Below, piece after piece: positions 1 through 11,192 of a stretch of DNA of 64,000 bases. The notes below the pieces were generated by a model, which ran no database searches, was not told the origin of the DNA, and was given only the letters and a program-made list of their open reading frames with translations. This DNA comes from Poa pratensis (taxonomy: Eukaryota > Streptophyta > Magnoliopsida > Poales > Poaceae): positions 20,737,968 to 20,801,967 of the forward strand of contig CAMZMU010000089.1 of the NCBI GenBank assembly GCA_947311845.1. The letters are read 5' to 3'. A program made the position numbers and the translations under genes. The stretch's first letter is position 1; every line of letters starts with the position of its first letter.

Positions 1-1
1 T

Positions 2-3000
2 CCCCGCCGCGGCCTGGCCTGCTCCGCCTCGCCGGCCTTCCGCTCCTCCTCCTCCTCCGCCGCCGCCGACGCGCCACCACGCCTCAGCCGCGGCGCGATC
101 TTCTCCGGAGCCCCAGGTGCGTGCGCGCGCGCGTGCTCGCTCTCTGTTCGATCGATCCAGCACTGCTTTAAATCGCGTGCGTCGTCCGGGGTCCCTAGTT
201 TCTCTTGAGACGCTCCTGATCGTTTGGGAATACGTTAGTGTGTTCTCGAGGATTCTCACTCCACCTGCGCGCGCATTACCGGACTGCGCTACGAGCGCGG
301 CGCTTGAAATGCGTTCTGCGCTGCTCTTGCGTGGAATGTTTCTGGCTGTGGTTTTGGAAAATCTGCAGCCAAGGAAATATGTGTGGCAGGGTAGGTAGAC
401 GTGGAGCCTCCCATTCCCACATGCCTGGAGACTGAGCCTATGAGAAAGAAGCAAACATAGTTGGATGGTGAAAAATATGACAATCATAGAGAAAAGGAAG
501 GGGGATGGAATGGGCACGATTTAGTGGTTGCTAGCCTTTCCTGCCCATGCATCCGCGGGGTGTCGGCAATCCCAGTCCCACTCACCCTTTTGTTAGTTTA
601 GTGGTCATTCTACAGTAAACGAGTGCAGAGCTGAAATTTGTAAGATTGTTCACGCCACACAGGTGACACCACACATGCAGTGCAGTTTTGCTTATGCTAA
701 AATGCTGTAAACTGTGCAATTTTACGCATCAGCAGTCCGTAAATTTTGCCTGCTCTAATTTGGTTGCTGCAGGTATAAGACGAAGAGGTGGGGTGGGGAG
801 CAGAACTATGTCAAGTTCCACCAACTCAACAGCGGTGGCGGAATCGGCAATCGCTAAGAATGGAGCGAACGTCGAGCCGCTTCCATTTGTGAATGACAAA
901 CATGATGGTGTCATCATTGAGATGACGACCCCGATGGACCCACAAGTTTTCTCAGCTTCCTTGAAATCGGCGTTGTCAAAATGGAGGGAGCAGGTGGTTT
1001 CATCATTCCATGGGTATAACTACAGTACATACGATTTTCTTGAGAAAGTTAAAAATTCCATAAAATTCATGTGTGTAGGTCCAGCATAAATACCCCAACT
1101 GTATAGTGATAAATATTTTGTATAAATCATTCTATGCATCCCGTGTTGTGTTTCATACAAGTGTGATTGGAACTGGAAAGACCCATATTAGTTTAAGTGT
1201 TTTTAGTTCTATGTACAGTTACCTAGACCATCAATTGTATCCCAGTCATGCAGCAGATAGGTGGAGTGTACTGTTCATCCGTATTCAAACTAAAGTATTT
1301 ATGGCTCCCTTCCATATATATATTTGTATGATCTGTTCCATTGATTCTCTCTGCAATTGCAAAATTGTTTGTCCTCATTGTAGGGAATAAGAGGCGTCTG
1401 GATAAAATTGCCGATCGGCCTTGCCAACCTTATTCCATCAGCAGTGGAGGTAATTTAGCTTTGCATATTTCATGTTCCTTTCGTAGTAGAATACCTTTCA
1501 TGAGTCTGTATTATTGATAGAACTTGTCATTAAATTAATATTTTCAGATTCAAATAAATCATGTAGTTGAAAACAGAAAACTGTTCTAGTTTTTTATATT
1601 AGTTAGTGTTATTTCATAACTCTGTGTTTTGTTGTTTTTCGTTTTGAAAAATGCCAATAAGAGAGTACACTTATCTTAATGTTAATATGTACAAGGGGCA
1701 AGGCTTATTATAACAAGCTGTTTGAAGTTTGAACTTAATGTCTGAATCACCTTTCCTTCACTTTGATATAGGAAGGATTCTGGTACCATCATGCAGAGGA
1801 AACTTACTTAATGCTCGCGTACTGGCTCCCGAATACGGCTCATACATTACCTGTAAATGCTACACACCGTGTAGGTGTCGGTGCTTTTTTAATGAATGAC
1901 AAAAGAGAGGTACCAATTATAAAGGACTCAAATAATCATGCTTCTGCCTTCATATCCTCTTTGAATTGGCTTTAAGAGCTTAGATAAAGTATGTGTCTTG
2001 CGTTATCACTGAAATCCTACCTACTTCTATAGGTATTGGCTGTCCAAGAAAAAGTGGTGTACTTCGTGGACTAGGTGTATGGAAATTTCCAACTGGAGTT
2101 GTTGAACCAGTAATTCTTTTGCTCTGAACATGTAGAGATGCAATTCAAAGATTTTTCTTTACCACTTTCTCTCACTGTAATTTATACAAGATTGTGATAC
2201 ATCCAGGGTGAAGATATAAACATTGGAGCTGTAAGAGAAGTAAAAGAGGAGACAGGGGTATGTATTAGCATATGGAGAATTACATTTTGTTCAATAAATT
2301 GATGCCGACAAAATGGTGCTATAGCTACTAATACTCTATCTCATCCTGGGTCATGTATCAGATTGATGCAGAATTCATTGAAGTAGTTGCCTTCAGGTAA
2401 CCAACGTCCTTTCTTTTTGTTCTCCATGTCGGAAACTTGTAAAAGTCATCCTGATACCAACTTATGCTCTGTGGCACCTAGCTGGTTAGCTCTGTCGGCC
2501 CATTTGCCCATCCTATCAACTATATTCCAAATTTCACCAGCCTTCTATAGTGTAGACTATATATATATATATATGAGATTTTAAATGGTACAGCGAATTT
2601 CTATTTTCTGTAATTTAGTTCTGGTAAATGATGCAATATATCTGCATAAGATAATTTTTTTCCTGATATAACTCCATAAATCTCCTGTTAGCGACAATAA
2701 TCTAGATTATTATGAAATGAAACATGAAGTACAATAGTAAATGGTCAAATGGAAATCAAATAATGAAACTTTCTTTGTTGCAATTTATCTCGATCACAAT
2801 AGTTTTTTCTAAGTCTCAACTAACAATTGTCCAATGTGCAGGCAAAGCCACAAAGCTTATTTTGACAAATCGGATCTATTTTTTGTGTGCATCTTACGGC
2901 CACTTTCCTTTGACATTACTAAGCAAGAATCAGAAATTGAGGATGCTCAGGTACTTCGACCTGTATCTCAGCATCAAGTTGTGTAATGCGCCTCGGGAAA

Positions 3001-3314
3001 GGGGACATTTTCTGAAAATATTATCTTTCATTAGCTCCACTACCTGTGTATGAATACCTAGTTGACGCTTCACTTCTCGAATGCAGTGGATACCAGTAGA
3101 GGAATTTGCGGCACAACCGTTTGTGCAGAAACATGAACTCGTGAAGTACATTCTTGAAGTTGGTCTAGCTAAGGTGGACAAAGAATATGCTGGATTTTCG
3201 CCAATCCTCATAAAATCGGCATTCACGGACAAACAGTCCTTATTTTACATGAACAGGAGGGACCTAGACAAAGCCTCGGGGCCCAGCAATACACAAGAAA
3301 ATAGCTCACTCTGA
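2..3314 (+). CDS. Nudix hydrolase, NUDT8-like, 5' end outside window, one-base frameshift
   Basis: Nudix enzymes cleave nucleoside diphosphates linked to another moiety (for example ADP-ribose or NADH); the exact substrate here is unknown. Exons by eye: 2-116, 773-993, 1384-1449, 1772-1909, 2033-2109, 2207-2257, 2362-2396, 2842-2950, 3087-3314 (stop). Exons 5-6 encode the Nudix box G-x5-E-x7-RE-x2-EE-x-G-[I], read as GVVEPGED...REVKEETGI. Exon 1 is Ser/Ala/Arg-rich (SSSSSAAADAPPRLSRG), like a plastid or mitochondrial transit peptide, and the first Met lies left of the window. The C-terminus (KYILEVGLAKVDKEYAGFSP) matches what I recall of plant NUDT2/7/8/10-type proteins. Exon 5 is 77 nt where 78 are needed: after VLAVQEK the frame hits a stop, and one extra A in the run 2049-2053 restores SGVLRGLGVWKFPTG. 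This is a real mutation or a homopolymer sequencing error. Family assignment is firm, subfamily less so. Confidence 0.92.
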
Positions 3315-4219
3315 GTTGTGAAAGGGTTAAAGTATTAATATTTGATTACTTTATTGGTTGGTAGTTTGTACACCTGATTTTGACCATATGAATTGACGCC
3401 TGTTTCCACAGTTCTATGATTAAGAGACATAGCTTAGCAGAAGTACAGCTGAAATTGTTGTACTTATCTTATCAATTGTATCGATAAGCTTACAAATAAT
3501 GGCAAGTCTAGTTGGATTGGAACCTGACATTTTCTTTTTTTTAATCTTTGTTGGGTTTTTGTTTTGAAACTTGGGTGGACTTTGTTATGTAAATATATCG
3601 ATTAGATCATCTAACAGGAACTGTAAAAGACAAGCTGGTCTCTGCTGAAGCTCGCCCTCGTGTTGGCCCTTGTATTTGCACGGAAGAGCGAGATTCTTCG
3701 TTATCACTGTCATTGATTCCACGCAGTGCACTCTTTTTGCTGGGTGTCGATTATCGTAAGTTCTACATTGCGCCTATCATCGTGAATTTTTCATTGCCCC
3801 TTCCTCGAACCTTTATGATTGGACCACCTCTCTGTGAGGTAGCTGCCTGGGTTCCACAATATGCACCAGATAGTTACTAGGATTGTTTCTTGTAATCAAG
3901 GTTCGACAAGTATGGTATAAATCCATGCATAGACTGGGGATATTATCGCCTTTTCAAGGAGGGGGGGGGGGGGGTTCAATAGGTGTGGCAGCATCTTTAT
4001 CGAATGGCATATTAGGTTGTCCAACGCCACAATTACTGAACAAGAAGGAAGAACATAGCTGACAAATATAAGGCACAGGAGAAACAACTAATGACTGTTA
4101 TATCATGACTAACTACACACCTGTATCTAACAAGGTAAGGCCATAGCGGACAAATAGAATGGTCAACCAAAAGAAGCATAAAAAGGAGAACAAGCTAGCT
4201 ATAGTTACTTGGCTATAAC
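3315..4219. other. Intergenic, 3' flank of the Nudix gene
   Basis: AT-rich sequence presumably holding the Nudix 3'UTR. A 14-base G run lies at 3961-3974. I see no gene or clear transposon end. Confidence 0.5.
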
Positions 4220-4715
4220 CTATCTACTTCTAGTTGTTCTTGGGGGGTGGTGCTTGGGTCTAGGGTAATCAGCAGTGAAGGGTATGTGACCATCGAAGTA
4301 GACCCCTGGATGAAGTTTCCTAGTTCGGAAGTAACAGTTCATACCCAGATCCTTCCTTCCTCCATGCCCACATTTTCCAACAGAATGTTCTGCACCAGAG
4401 CTCAGTATGCTTTGACGATCATTTGCTTCTGTCTTCTCCATGCCTGCATCGCCAAAAACCATCATCAACTCTGAGAACACAGCAAGTATGCCATCGTATT
4501 TTCAACAGAGTATGTGAGTGTGTCACACTCAAACATGCAATTAACACCAAGAACTAAAAATCAAACGAACAATTGAATGAAAAGCCAGAGCTCCGGTATA
4601 TGCACACGCAGAAGTATCGGTGTCTACCTCTATTGGCAATGGCGACCAAAGGCCCAAAGGTGGCCGATAGGATGACAGCCCCAAGCAAGAGGCTTACACA
4701 TATTAACATCCGCAT
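4220..4715 (-). CDS. RGF/GOLVEN-type secreted peptide precursor, copy A
   Basis: Two exons on the minus strand: 4715-4628 (ATG, 29 codons plus 1 base) and 4470-4220, joined in phase 1, giving a 112-residue precursor. Exon 1 is a signal peptide (MRMLICVSLLLGAVILSATF...). Exon 2 has a variable region (about residues 30-70), a K/R-rich stretch, and a C-terminus FTADYPRPKHHPPRTTRSR. The 13 residues DYPRPKHHPPRTT fit the RGF/GLV/CLEL consensus DY-x2-P-x-HHPP-x2-N except that the final Asn is Thr and four residues follow. In this family the Asp-Tyr pair directs tyrosine sulfation and the processed peptide is sensed by LRR receptor kinases controlling root meristem and gravitropic growth. Copy B at 9560-10318 is a paralogue. 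The lost terminal Asn and extra tail could mean altered activity. Function is inferred from the motif alone. Confidence 0.75.
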
Positions 4716-4803
4716 ACTAACCAACTGTTGCCCTTTTAGTTAGTATGTCTGTCATGTAACTAACGGAAACTGAAGGAGATAGCCAAAGACAATGGAAGAG
4801 TAG

Positions 4804-4810
4804 ATTTATA
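4804..4810 (-). promoter_or_regulatory. TATA box of RGF-like copy A
   Basis: The minus strand reads CCCTATAAATCT, about 90 nt upstream of the ATG at 4715. The same context (CCCTATAAATGCA) precedes copy B at the equivalent distance, which supports both as core promoters. Confidence 0.65.
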
Positions 4811-5559
4811 GGGCTGTAGCAACATTGACAACCAATTGGTCAAAGTCCGACCTGATGTATCTCCTGTGCATAGAATGCCGCATTTGAGTACTCTGTCCAT
4901 ATATTAATCTGAGGACTCAGCATTTTCTTACTAGATTGAGTATATACATGTGCTTGGATGTACTCAAAGTTTGTCTCTTGTCATTTGCCAAGCGGTACAT
5001 TCCAAGGATAGATCTCATGAGCTGTGCTAAAACTGCTCCAAAGATCTGACATTGCTTCGAATAGAAGATCTGTTGTGCGTTGGGCATTCTGCCGTGCGTC
5101 GCTGCCCCATATGCAAGCAAAAAGGTAACTATAAAAGATAACGGTGACCAAGGCCACAACATTGGACTTCACCTTCCTCTGTTCTAAAGTATAACGATTC
5201 AGGTTCCCCCACATGTACCTTAAAACCATATTAAAGCATCAGACTCCCAGATGGTGCCCCCAAAACAATTGGTGGTGGCGTGAATCGGACGGGCCTCGCG
5301 CTAGATCATGCCTCTGGTGTTGCACCGATGTTGTCGGTGACATCGAATTTTGTGAGTGACGCCGGACTGTTCTATGTGCGGCCGGTTGAATTTGGTCCGT
5401 TTTCTGAGTTAGAACTTGGAAGCACATGATTCCACTATAGAACGTCAGCTGCTGCAATTGGTTGAATTTGGTTGGTTTCCGGAGTAATGAACACATGATT
5501 CGGCCGGTTGGCCGGTGACTCTTCGCCACATTTGGTAGCCTATCTGAGGGTCAACCAGG

Positions 5560-6279
5560 CCATCAAGATCAGGGTTTTGGTTACGGTGGTAAATTCAGTT
5601 ACCTCCCGGCGGGGCCGAGTTAACAACGTAAAAAATTAGCACGTAAACATATATATTGAATGGACATATGTAATTAAAAATCAATACTTCCACATGAGAC
5701 ATACCCATTTCTCTATTTTTGAGAATTTGAGTCTAACTCAACCCAAAATATCAGCATCGCCCATTGGTACGATATAACAAAGTAACTACAAGGTGTACCA
5801 ATTTACTCATATTTTGATGCAATCGGTAAAATATAATTTATTTTGAAATAAGTGTTGAAGGAAAGGGTAATTTTGTTGATTGTGCGTGTCGAGCTTCATG
5901 CGCAGACCACTATTTTAAAAAACCGATCTATTGGAAAGGGGCAACTCAGAGGTAGCCGCATGAAGAGAAAGTGGCCTTGTATGGACGGAGGGGTATTAAC
6001 AATTTTTAGGAAATTGCGTCACACCAGACTTGAACTCGAGATCTTGTCTCTGATACAATGTCAAGCTTAATGCGCTGACCACTATTCCAAAAAATCGATC
6101 TATTGAAAAGGGCACACAATCTACTTATACACCAACAATATGCACCTTTTACAATTATGTACAATCTAGCTAATGTCGTGGTAATTACATAATCATCTTG
6201 TACAACAATCAAGAAATAATATCTCAGTAGTAGATTAATTAACTTGTCAACAATGTTACAATTCACAAAAATTACTAGC
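5560..6279. repeat. Repetitive intergenic DNA with a direct repeat and a tRNA-like stretch
   Basis: Two copies of a ~60 bp unit (about 5885-5945 and 6058-6118) share GACCACTATT...CGATCTATTG. Between them the minus strand reads TTGTATCAGAGACAAG then GAGTTCAAGTCTGG, resembling tRNA D-stem and B-box (GGTTCRANTCC) sequence. This suggests a degenerate tRNA-derived SINE rather than a working tRNA; I found no full cloverleaf. Confidence 0.4.
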
Positions 6280-6425
6280 TACTCCCTCTATACCGGATTA
6301 TGAAATGTTTTTGATATTTTAATATGGATTAGATAAGTACTGAGTGAAGATACACACTAAAACATGTCTATATACAAGTGAGTTAGATTTTGTTTTAAAT
6401 CTTCTAATTCGGAAAGGAGCAAGTA
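6280..6425. mobile_element. Stowaway-type MITE
   Basis: The left end TA-CTCCCTCTATACCGGATTA and the right end CTAATTCGGAAAGGAG are imperfect inverted repeats. Stowaway (Tc1/mariner) MITEs have CTCCCTCC-type ends and a TA target duplication. The right TA is displaced by a few bases, so this border is approximate. Confidence 0.7.
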
Positions 6426-6497
6426 CATATAACATATGTATATCAATGATTGGATGTAGCTTAACCTAAATCGTTGATCAGGCACACAGTAGTCATA

Positions 6498-7045
6498 GAT
6501 GCAATCCTTTTTTTTTTTGAAGCGTCACCGGGGGAGAGCACAAGGCTCCACCTGAATTTTCCATTTATCAGCAAACCAAGGGGGGGGGGGGGGGCAGCAC
6601 CCAACACTCATTGGAGGAGGTGTGTCTCAGTTACATCACGCACGCACGCACGCACACTAGTATCGTACAGAAAGTAAGTATGTGAGCCAAAGATCGACAT
6701 CACACTGATGTTCGCGGGGAAGGCGGGCACGCCAGAGAACAGCGTCCTCACGGCACAGCTTGCGGATCAGGGCGAGAGAGGGCGCGAGGCCATTGAAGAC
6801 CACGCCATTTCTGTGTTTCCAAAGGTGCCAGCAGCAGAGTGGGCGGAGAGTAGAGGCTGTCCGCAGCGGGGCAGAAGCCGGCACGAGGCAGGCGTCGATG
6901 CCCTGCAACTCGATCGGCGGTCCAGGGGTACAGCCAAGAGAGAGCCAGAAGCGGCGGGCGAAGGGGCAGGTGAGCATGATGTGCTCCGGCTTCTCGAGTG
7001 GCGCGCTGCAGATGGGGCATCCACCTTCTTCGGGGGATGCAATCC
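6498..7045 (-). mobile_element. 5'-truncated LINE insertion with target-site duplication
   Basis: The 10-bp sequence GATGCAATCC flanks the insert at 6498-6507 and 7036-7045. A T run (6508-6518) directly inside the left copy is the poly(A) tail of a minus-strand element. Target duplications, a poly(A) tail and 5' truncation are the signature of target-primed reverse transcription. The insert (6508-7035) holds the end of a LINE ORF2, a 15-base G run at 6580-6594 and an ACGC microsatellite near 6637-6656. Confidence 0.9.
6657..7035 (-). pseudogene. LINE reverse transcriptase C-terminus (zf-RVT), fragment
   Basis: The minus strand encodes CPICSAPLEKPEHIMLTCPF followed by ARRFWLSLG and later LCCWHLWKHRNGVVFNG. 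The C-x2-C...H...C spacing and the W-x-LWK-x-RN motif are typical of the zinc-binding region after the reverse transcriptase of plant L1-type LINEs. The upstream endonuclease and RT are missing because the insertion is 5'-truncated. Confidence 0.85.
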
Positions 7046-7550
7046 GTTTGACTCACGATAGACCTTGCAAAGTTATAAGCAAGTGCATGTCGTCCCTATA
7101 ATAGCTCGTCTATCTTCTCGATGCCGTGATATATAATAAGTGAACTAACTCTTAGTCTGAGTCCTTGGCTAACCGCGTCGCATGGCCATGTTTTATGTAT
7201 CAAATCACTCGAGAGGGATCAAAGAATATCTTTCAAAATCAGAGGGGGTAAATTCTATCTTGGTCAACCACACGCAATCATCTCACTGTTAACCTAAAAT
7301 CTACCTTTCTAACTATCCAGTTACAGAGTAGCATTTGACAGATCCTAAGGTAGTTGATCCACAACTCGGGTCATGCGACGAACTCAGGTTTAAAGACATG
7401 ACATATACATAGTTTGAAATTAACTACTGGCAACTTGCCTGTTGCGTCTCAATGTGGGTCTGTCCGACTTAGTGAACTCCTTTACCCAGTACTATTGGAT
7501 TGGCATCACCATGCCCATGATTTTAAAAAACCGAGTCACCAATTGAGTTA
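7046..7550. other. Intergenic, nothing recognised
   Basis: About 500 bp of moderately AT-rich DNA between two retroposon insertions. I see no gene, repeat end or RNA. Confidence 0.5.
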
Positions 7551-9126
7551 ATTGTACACTAGTCAAAAGTTCCCGTGTCGCTCTCGCTCCGTGTCGCTCC
7601 TTGCGGCGGCACCGGAGCGCCCCCATCTTCCCCGCCCCAGCCTCCCACCCTCCGCCCCTCCCTGGCCGCCGCCGGCCGCGCTGCTGGCCCCCAAAAGGAG
7701 GTCGCAGTCCTCCCCTCGCTATCATCGCGTCTTGGAATCTGACGACCTTCACTTGGTCGTCCCGGCAAGCTGCACGCGCGCGAGCTCTGTTCTGCGGCGT
7801 CCGTGACTCCGTGGTGGGTGGCGCGGCGAGGACCCTCTCCGTGCTTGTCCGCCCCTGGCAGCTGCTGTGCTCCGGCGCAGCGGACGGATCTGGGAAACCA
7901 GATCTAGCGAGGTCGGGCATGAGGTTCTCCCGCTCGTTGCTCTAGCGTGTGGGCTGGGGCTGCTGGCCGGTGGCCGGTCTGCTGGCCAGCATGGTGCTGG
8001 GTGGTTGGTGCTGGCCCCGTCTTCGTTCCCTTGCAGCTCTGGGCGCCCCTCCGATGGTGGATTCTCCCGGGTCCCATCCTTCCGGTGCTCTCGTGCTCCG
8101 CTGGGTCGGTGGGGAGGTGTCGTCCGAGCTCTCGGGTTGACGGTCGCGTGGTGTCGCCTCCTCTTACTCAGCCATCAACCTGCAGCGGGCGTGTTGCTGA
8201 GGTTGGCGGTCCGTGGCTTCGCAGATGGCGGTCACGGTGGTGATGCGCTCCCTACGTTGGGGGGCATCATGGATGAGTGTTGAGACCACCTCTGTCTTGC
8301 TATCAGTGGCGGCGGGCGCTGCTCCGTCGGTGTGCTGGTGAGCTCTATGGTTCCGCAGATGGCGGCCATGGAAGCGGCGTGTTCCTGATGTGGGGCTTGC
8401 CGTGGCAGTGGTGGTGGTGTCTCCTTGCTTGTTGCTCGACTCAAGCATCAAATTCAGGCCAGAGCTTTGTGGTGTGCTGGCGTGGGTGGCTTATGGCGTG
8501 CTCTCGGCTAACCCGCTCTTCGGGCACACTCGGCCTAGGTGGGATCGGTGGTGTGGCCTCGGCGATGTTATGCCCTTCGATTACGCCGGCGGCACCTCAC
8601 GTGCAGTGAGGTCATTCCAGGCGAGGGCGCTCTTTGTTGTGCCGGGATGCCCTTCGTCGACGCCGCTGGCGCGCAGGTGTCGTGGCGTCGTCTCGGTGGT
8701 GCGTGACCTTTCGACCTCACCCTCGACACAGGTGGTGTCGTGGCGCTGTGTGGTCTCGGATGCGCGTCGCCCTTCGACTACGTCGACGACACAGTGCTGC
8801 GGCTTAGACTCGGTTGATCGGACCTTTTGATTACGCCAAAGGTGGCCTCCTGCCGCAATGCCTTGCTCCTTCTGGTGGTCGATTGCTTGGGCTGATGGGG
8901 GTTGTGGCTATTCTCGTCAAGCAACAGTCTCTGAAATTTATCAGAGTGACCTCCTGTTTTCCCCTTCTTGTGTGTTAGTGTGGTTGTTGTTTTTGTTTTT
9001 TGCTCCCCTTTGTCCCTCTCTATAATTCTGGTTCACTTGAACCCATAAACTGAAAAATGAATACAATTCAGGTGGAGGGTCTTCTCCCTCCCCGGTGACC
9101 ATTCAAAAAAATTGTACACTAGTCAA
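7551..9126 (+). mobile_element. GC-rich poly(A) retroposon with 16-bp target duplications
   Basis: ATTGTACACTAGTCAA occurs exactly at 7551-7566 and 9111-9126. The 1544-bp insert (7567-9110) ends in a short A run just before the right copy. Its body is very GC-rich until about 8830, then turns T-rich and ends with CTCCCTCCCCGGTGACC, a tail style seen in cereal LINEs. Several frames are open for 100-146 codons, as expected from low stop density, and none looks like a known protein or like RT. It was evidently mobilised in trans by LINE machinery; whether it is a non-autonomous element family or a retrocopied host RNA is not decidable here. Confidence 0.8.
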
Positions 9127-9529
9127 GGATATGTGTCCCCTTAACCTTGTTGATTAGGGGTTATTGGAATAATCATCATACAATATATAGTTGCAGAACC
9201 AAATCGTGTATTCCATGATACATATCATTGCTGATTCCGTGAAGCAGTTGATTTTCAAACCCATTCGTAATATACACTTTTCCTACAGGGTCCTCCATGT
9301 AAAATCCAGGGACTAGATTGTAGTTTTCTTTTCTTTGTATCCTCCTTTGGGCTGTACTATGTATTTTTCGACAATATCTTATGCAGCCTAGGTCCTTCTT
9401 GGACCCTCCCTTGTTCAACAGAAAAAGCACCTAGCTACATCTAACACCAAGGAAGGCAGCTCACAAATACAACGGCCAACTAAAAGAAAGAAATAAAGAA
9501 AGAAAGAAAAGAAAGAAAGGGAAACAAGC
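9127..9529. other. Intergenic with a GAAA-rich microsatellite
   Basis: Contains an imperfect (GAAA)n tract at about 9484-9522. No gene recognised. Confidence 0.5.
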
Positions 9530-9559
9530 TAGTTACAGTTGGCTATACCCTATCTACTT

Positions 9560-10318
9560 CTAATTGTTCTTGGGCGAGTGGTGCTTTGGTTTAGGGTAAT
9601 CAGCAGTGAAGGGTATGTGACCGTCGAAGTACGCCCCTGGATGAAGTTTTCTACTTCTATAGTAACAGTTCATACTCAAGTCCTTTCTTCCTCCATGCGC
9701 ACATTTTCCAACCGGGTGTTTTGCACCTGAGCTCGGTATGCTTCGATCATCCTTTGCTTCTGCACCTCCAGAAGCCATCTTTCGTCTTGTCACTACATTG
9801 TTTCCGATACTCACGTCTATGCTGGTTTTGTCTGCATTGAGCTCCTGCGTAATTGGACTAACTTTAGTAAGACATTTTTTCGATAAATGGAATTTTATTA
9901 CTTAAAGAGTTTTAAGCATAACATAACATTAGTAAGACATGAGTCCCAGACAGAACATTTAATCAGAATAGACATGAGTCCCAGATAACTTTAGTAAGTT
10001 CTTACCTGCTTAGTTTCTGGTCCTTTCTCACTGTTAGTCGCCATTAACAACTCTGAGAACAGACAGATAGTAATATCGTATGTCAGCGTCTCTATCAGAT
10101 AAAGCATATCAGTGTGTTGCGCATGCAACTAACACCAAGAACTAGAGAAGAAACTGAACTTGGATGAAAAACCTTTGCTCTAGTACAGTAGTATGCACAC
10201 GGAAAAAATAAAAGTAGCAGCGTCTACCTCTGTGGGCAACGGTGAGGAAGGGCCCAGCATGGGTGGCCAAAACGACGGCCGCCACAAGCAAGAAGCTTAC
10301 ACAGTTCAACGGCTGCAT
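9560..10318 (-). CDS. RGF/GOLVEN-type secreted peptide precursor, copy B
   Basis: Three exons on the minus strand: 10318-10228, 10052-10006 and 9844-9560, all with GT/AG borders and consistent phase, for a 140-residue precursor. Exon 1 gives a signal peptide (MQPLNCVSFLLVAAVVLATH...). Exon 2 encodes LLMATNSEKGPETKQ. Exon 3 carries the variable region, then KCAHGGRKDLSMNCYYRSRK and a C-terminus FTADYPKPKHHSPKNN at the stop. DYPKPKHHSPKNN fits the RGF/GLV consensus: the sulfation-type Asp-Tyr, Pro at position 5, the HH pair and a terminal Asn exactly at the C-terminus. It is therefore the more orthodox of the two copies. Copy A lacks the separate middle exon and reads through in one second exon. 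The role as a secreted growth peptide is inferred from the motif and signal peptide. Confidence 0.78.
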
Positions 10319-10409
10319 AACTAACTGCGGCGCCGTTGTTTTTGGTAGTATGTATGTCGCGTGACTAACACATGAAAGGGGAGGAGGAATCACAACACAC
10401 TAGGGGTGC

Positions 10410-10416
10410 ATTTATA
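10410..10416 (-). promoter_or_regulatory. TATA box of RGF-like copy B
   Basis: The minus strand reads CCCTATAAATGCA about 92 nt upstream of the ATG at 10318, matching the arrangement in copy A. Confidence 0.65.
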
Positions 10417-10950
10417 GGGCCATAGACGTAGAGAGATCAACACTTCATGGTCAGGGTTCGAGTTGTAATATCTCCTGTGCATGGGTTGACAGTCACAGCT
10501 GTACTTTAAATACGTACATATACTAGTATATTTCGTACTGGCTTGAGCATATTCATGCACTTGGAAGAACTCAAAGTGTGTCTCTTGTCATTTGCCAAGC
10601 ACCAGTTTCCAAGAATCTCCTGAATAGTAGTAAAAGTGTTCCAAGGATCTGCCATTGCTTGGGATGGAATATTTCGAATACATTGGGCATTCTGCCTTGT
10701 GTCTCTGCCCAACGCCCATGCATGCAACTAAGGTAGGGACAAAGTCTAGTGGCTAACTGGAAAGATTTTCGGTTTCCAAGCCCATACCGGACTTCAAGAT
10801 GATGCCCAAATATAACTGGTGGTAGCCTGGTGAATCGCACGCAGGATCACACCGGTGTTGCACAGCTACTGTTGTCGCTGACACTGAATTTTAGCAGACT
10901 TGTTAGGAGTGAACGCTCATCGAATCCATTTGCGGCCGGTGCAATTCTGT

Positions 10951-11192
10951 AAGATTTCATACTAGCACCAACAAAATAGAAAGAAACTAAAGGATCCACA
11001 AACAGGGGGATCAAACTGTTAGGATTGTGTCCTTTTGCCCATGGCCCAACTAAAATTTAAAATTCTCATGACCCATTTGTATGGCTGGTTTGCGGATAAA
11101 AGTTTAGTCCCACATTGCTAACTGGGAGAGAGTTATAACACCTTATAATGTGAGCTCTTCTCCCAAAAACATATTTTATATGGCTTTCAGTA
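10951..11192. other. Left flank of the Pack-MULE, repeat-like
   Basis: The sequence TTTAGTCCCACATTGCTAAC resembles a recurrent cereal repeat, but I cannot place it in a family. No gene seen. Confidence 0.35.

Larger units (their letters stand above)
4200..5420. repeat. Segmental duplication, left copy
   Basis: This tract, holding RGF copy A and its upstream DNA, is colinear with about 9530-10950. Shared upstream landmarks on the plus strand are TGTCTCTTGTCATTTGCCAA (4973 and 10579 areas), GGGCATTCTGCC (5080 and 10685 areas) and GCGGCCGGT (5380 and 10933 areas). The upstream homology (4917-5230) runs well beyond a core promoter. The minus strand there reads LANDKR-x-TLS-x-SK-x-M in both copies, perhaps an old coding remnant, but no intact frame is shared. 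Confidence 0.75.
9530..10950. repeat. Segmental duplication, right copy
   Basis: Colinear with 4200-5420. The two copies are about 5.3 kb apart; the LINE (6498-7045) and the poly(A) retroposon (7551-9126) sit between them. The right copy keeps an extra exon in its peptide gene. Confidence 0.75.

Noticed and set aside
5990..6075. Possible tRNA gene (TGGTATCAGAG-like and B-box-like sequence).
   Set aside because: No full cloverleaf or acceptor stem could be drawn; more likely a tRNA-derived repeat.
7601..8830. Several open frames of 98-146 codons on both strands.
   Set aside because: They overlap in many frames at once within one GC-rich retroposon, as expected by chance.
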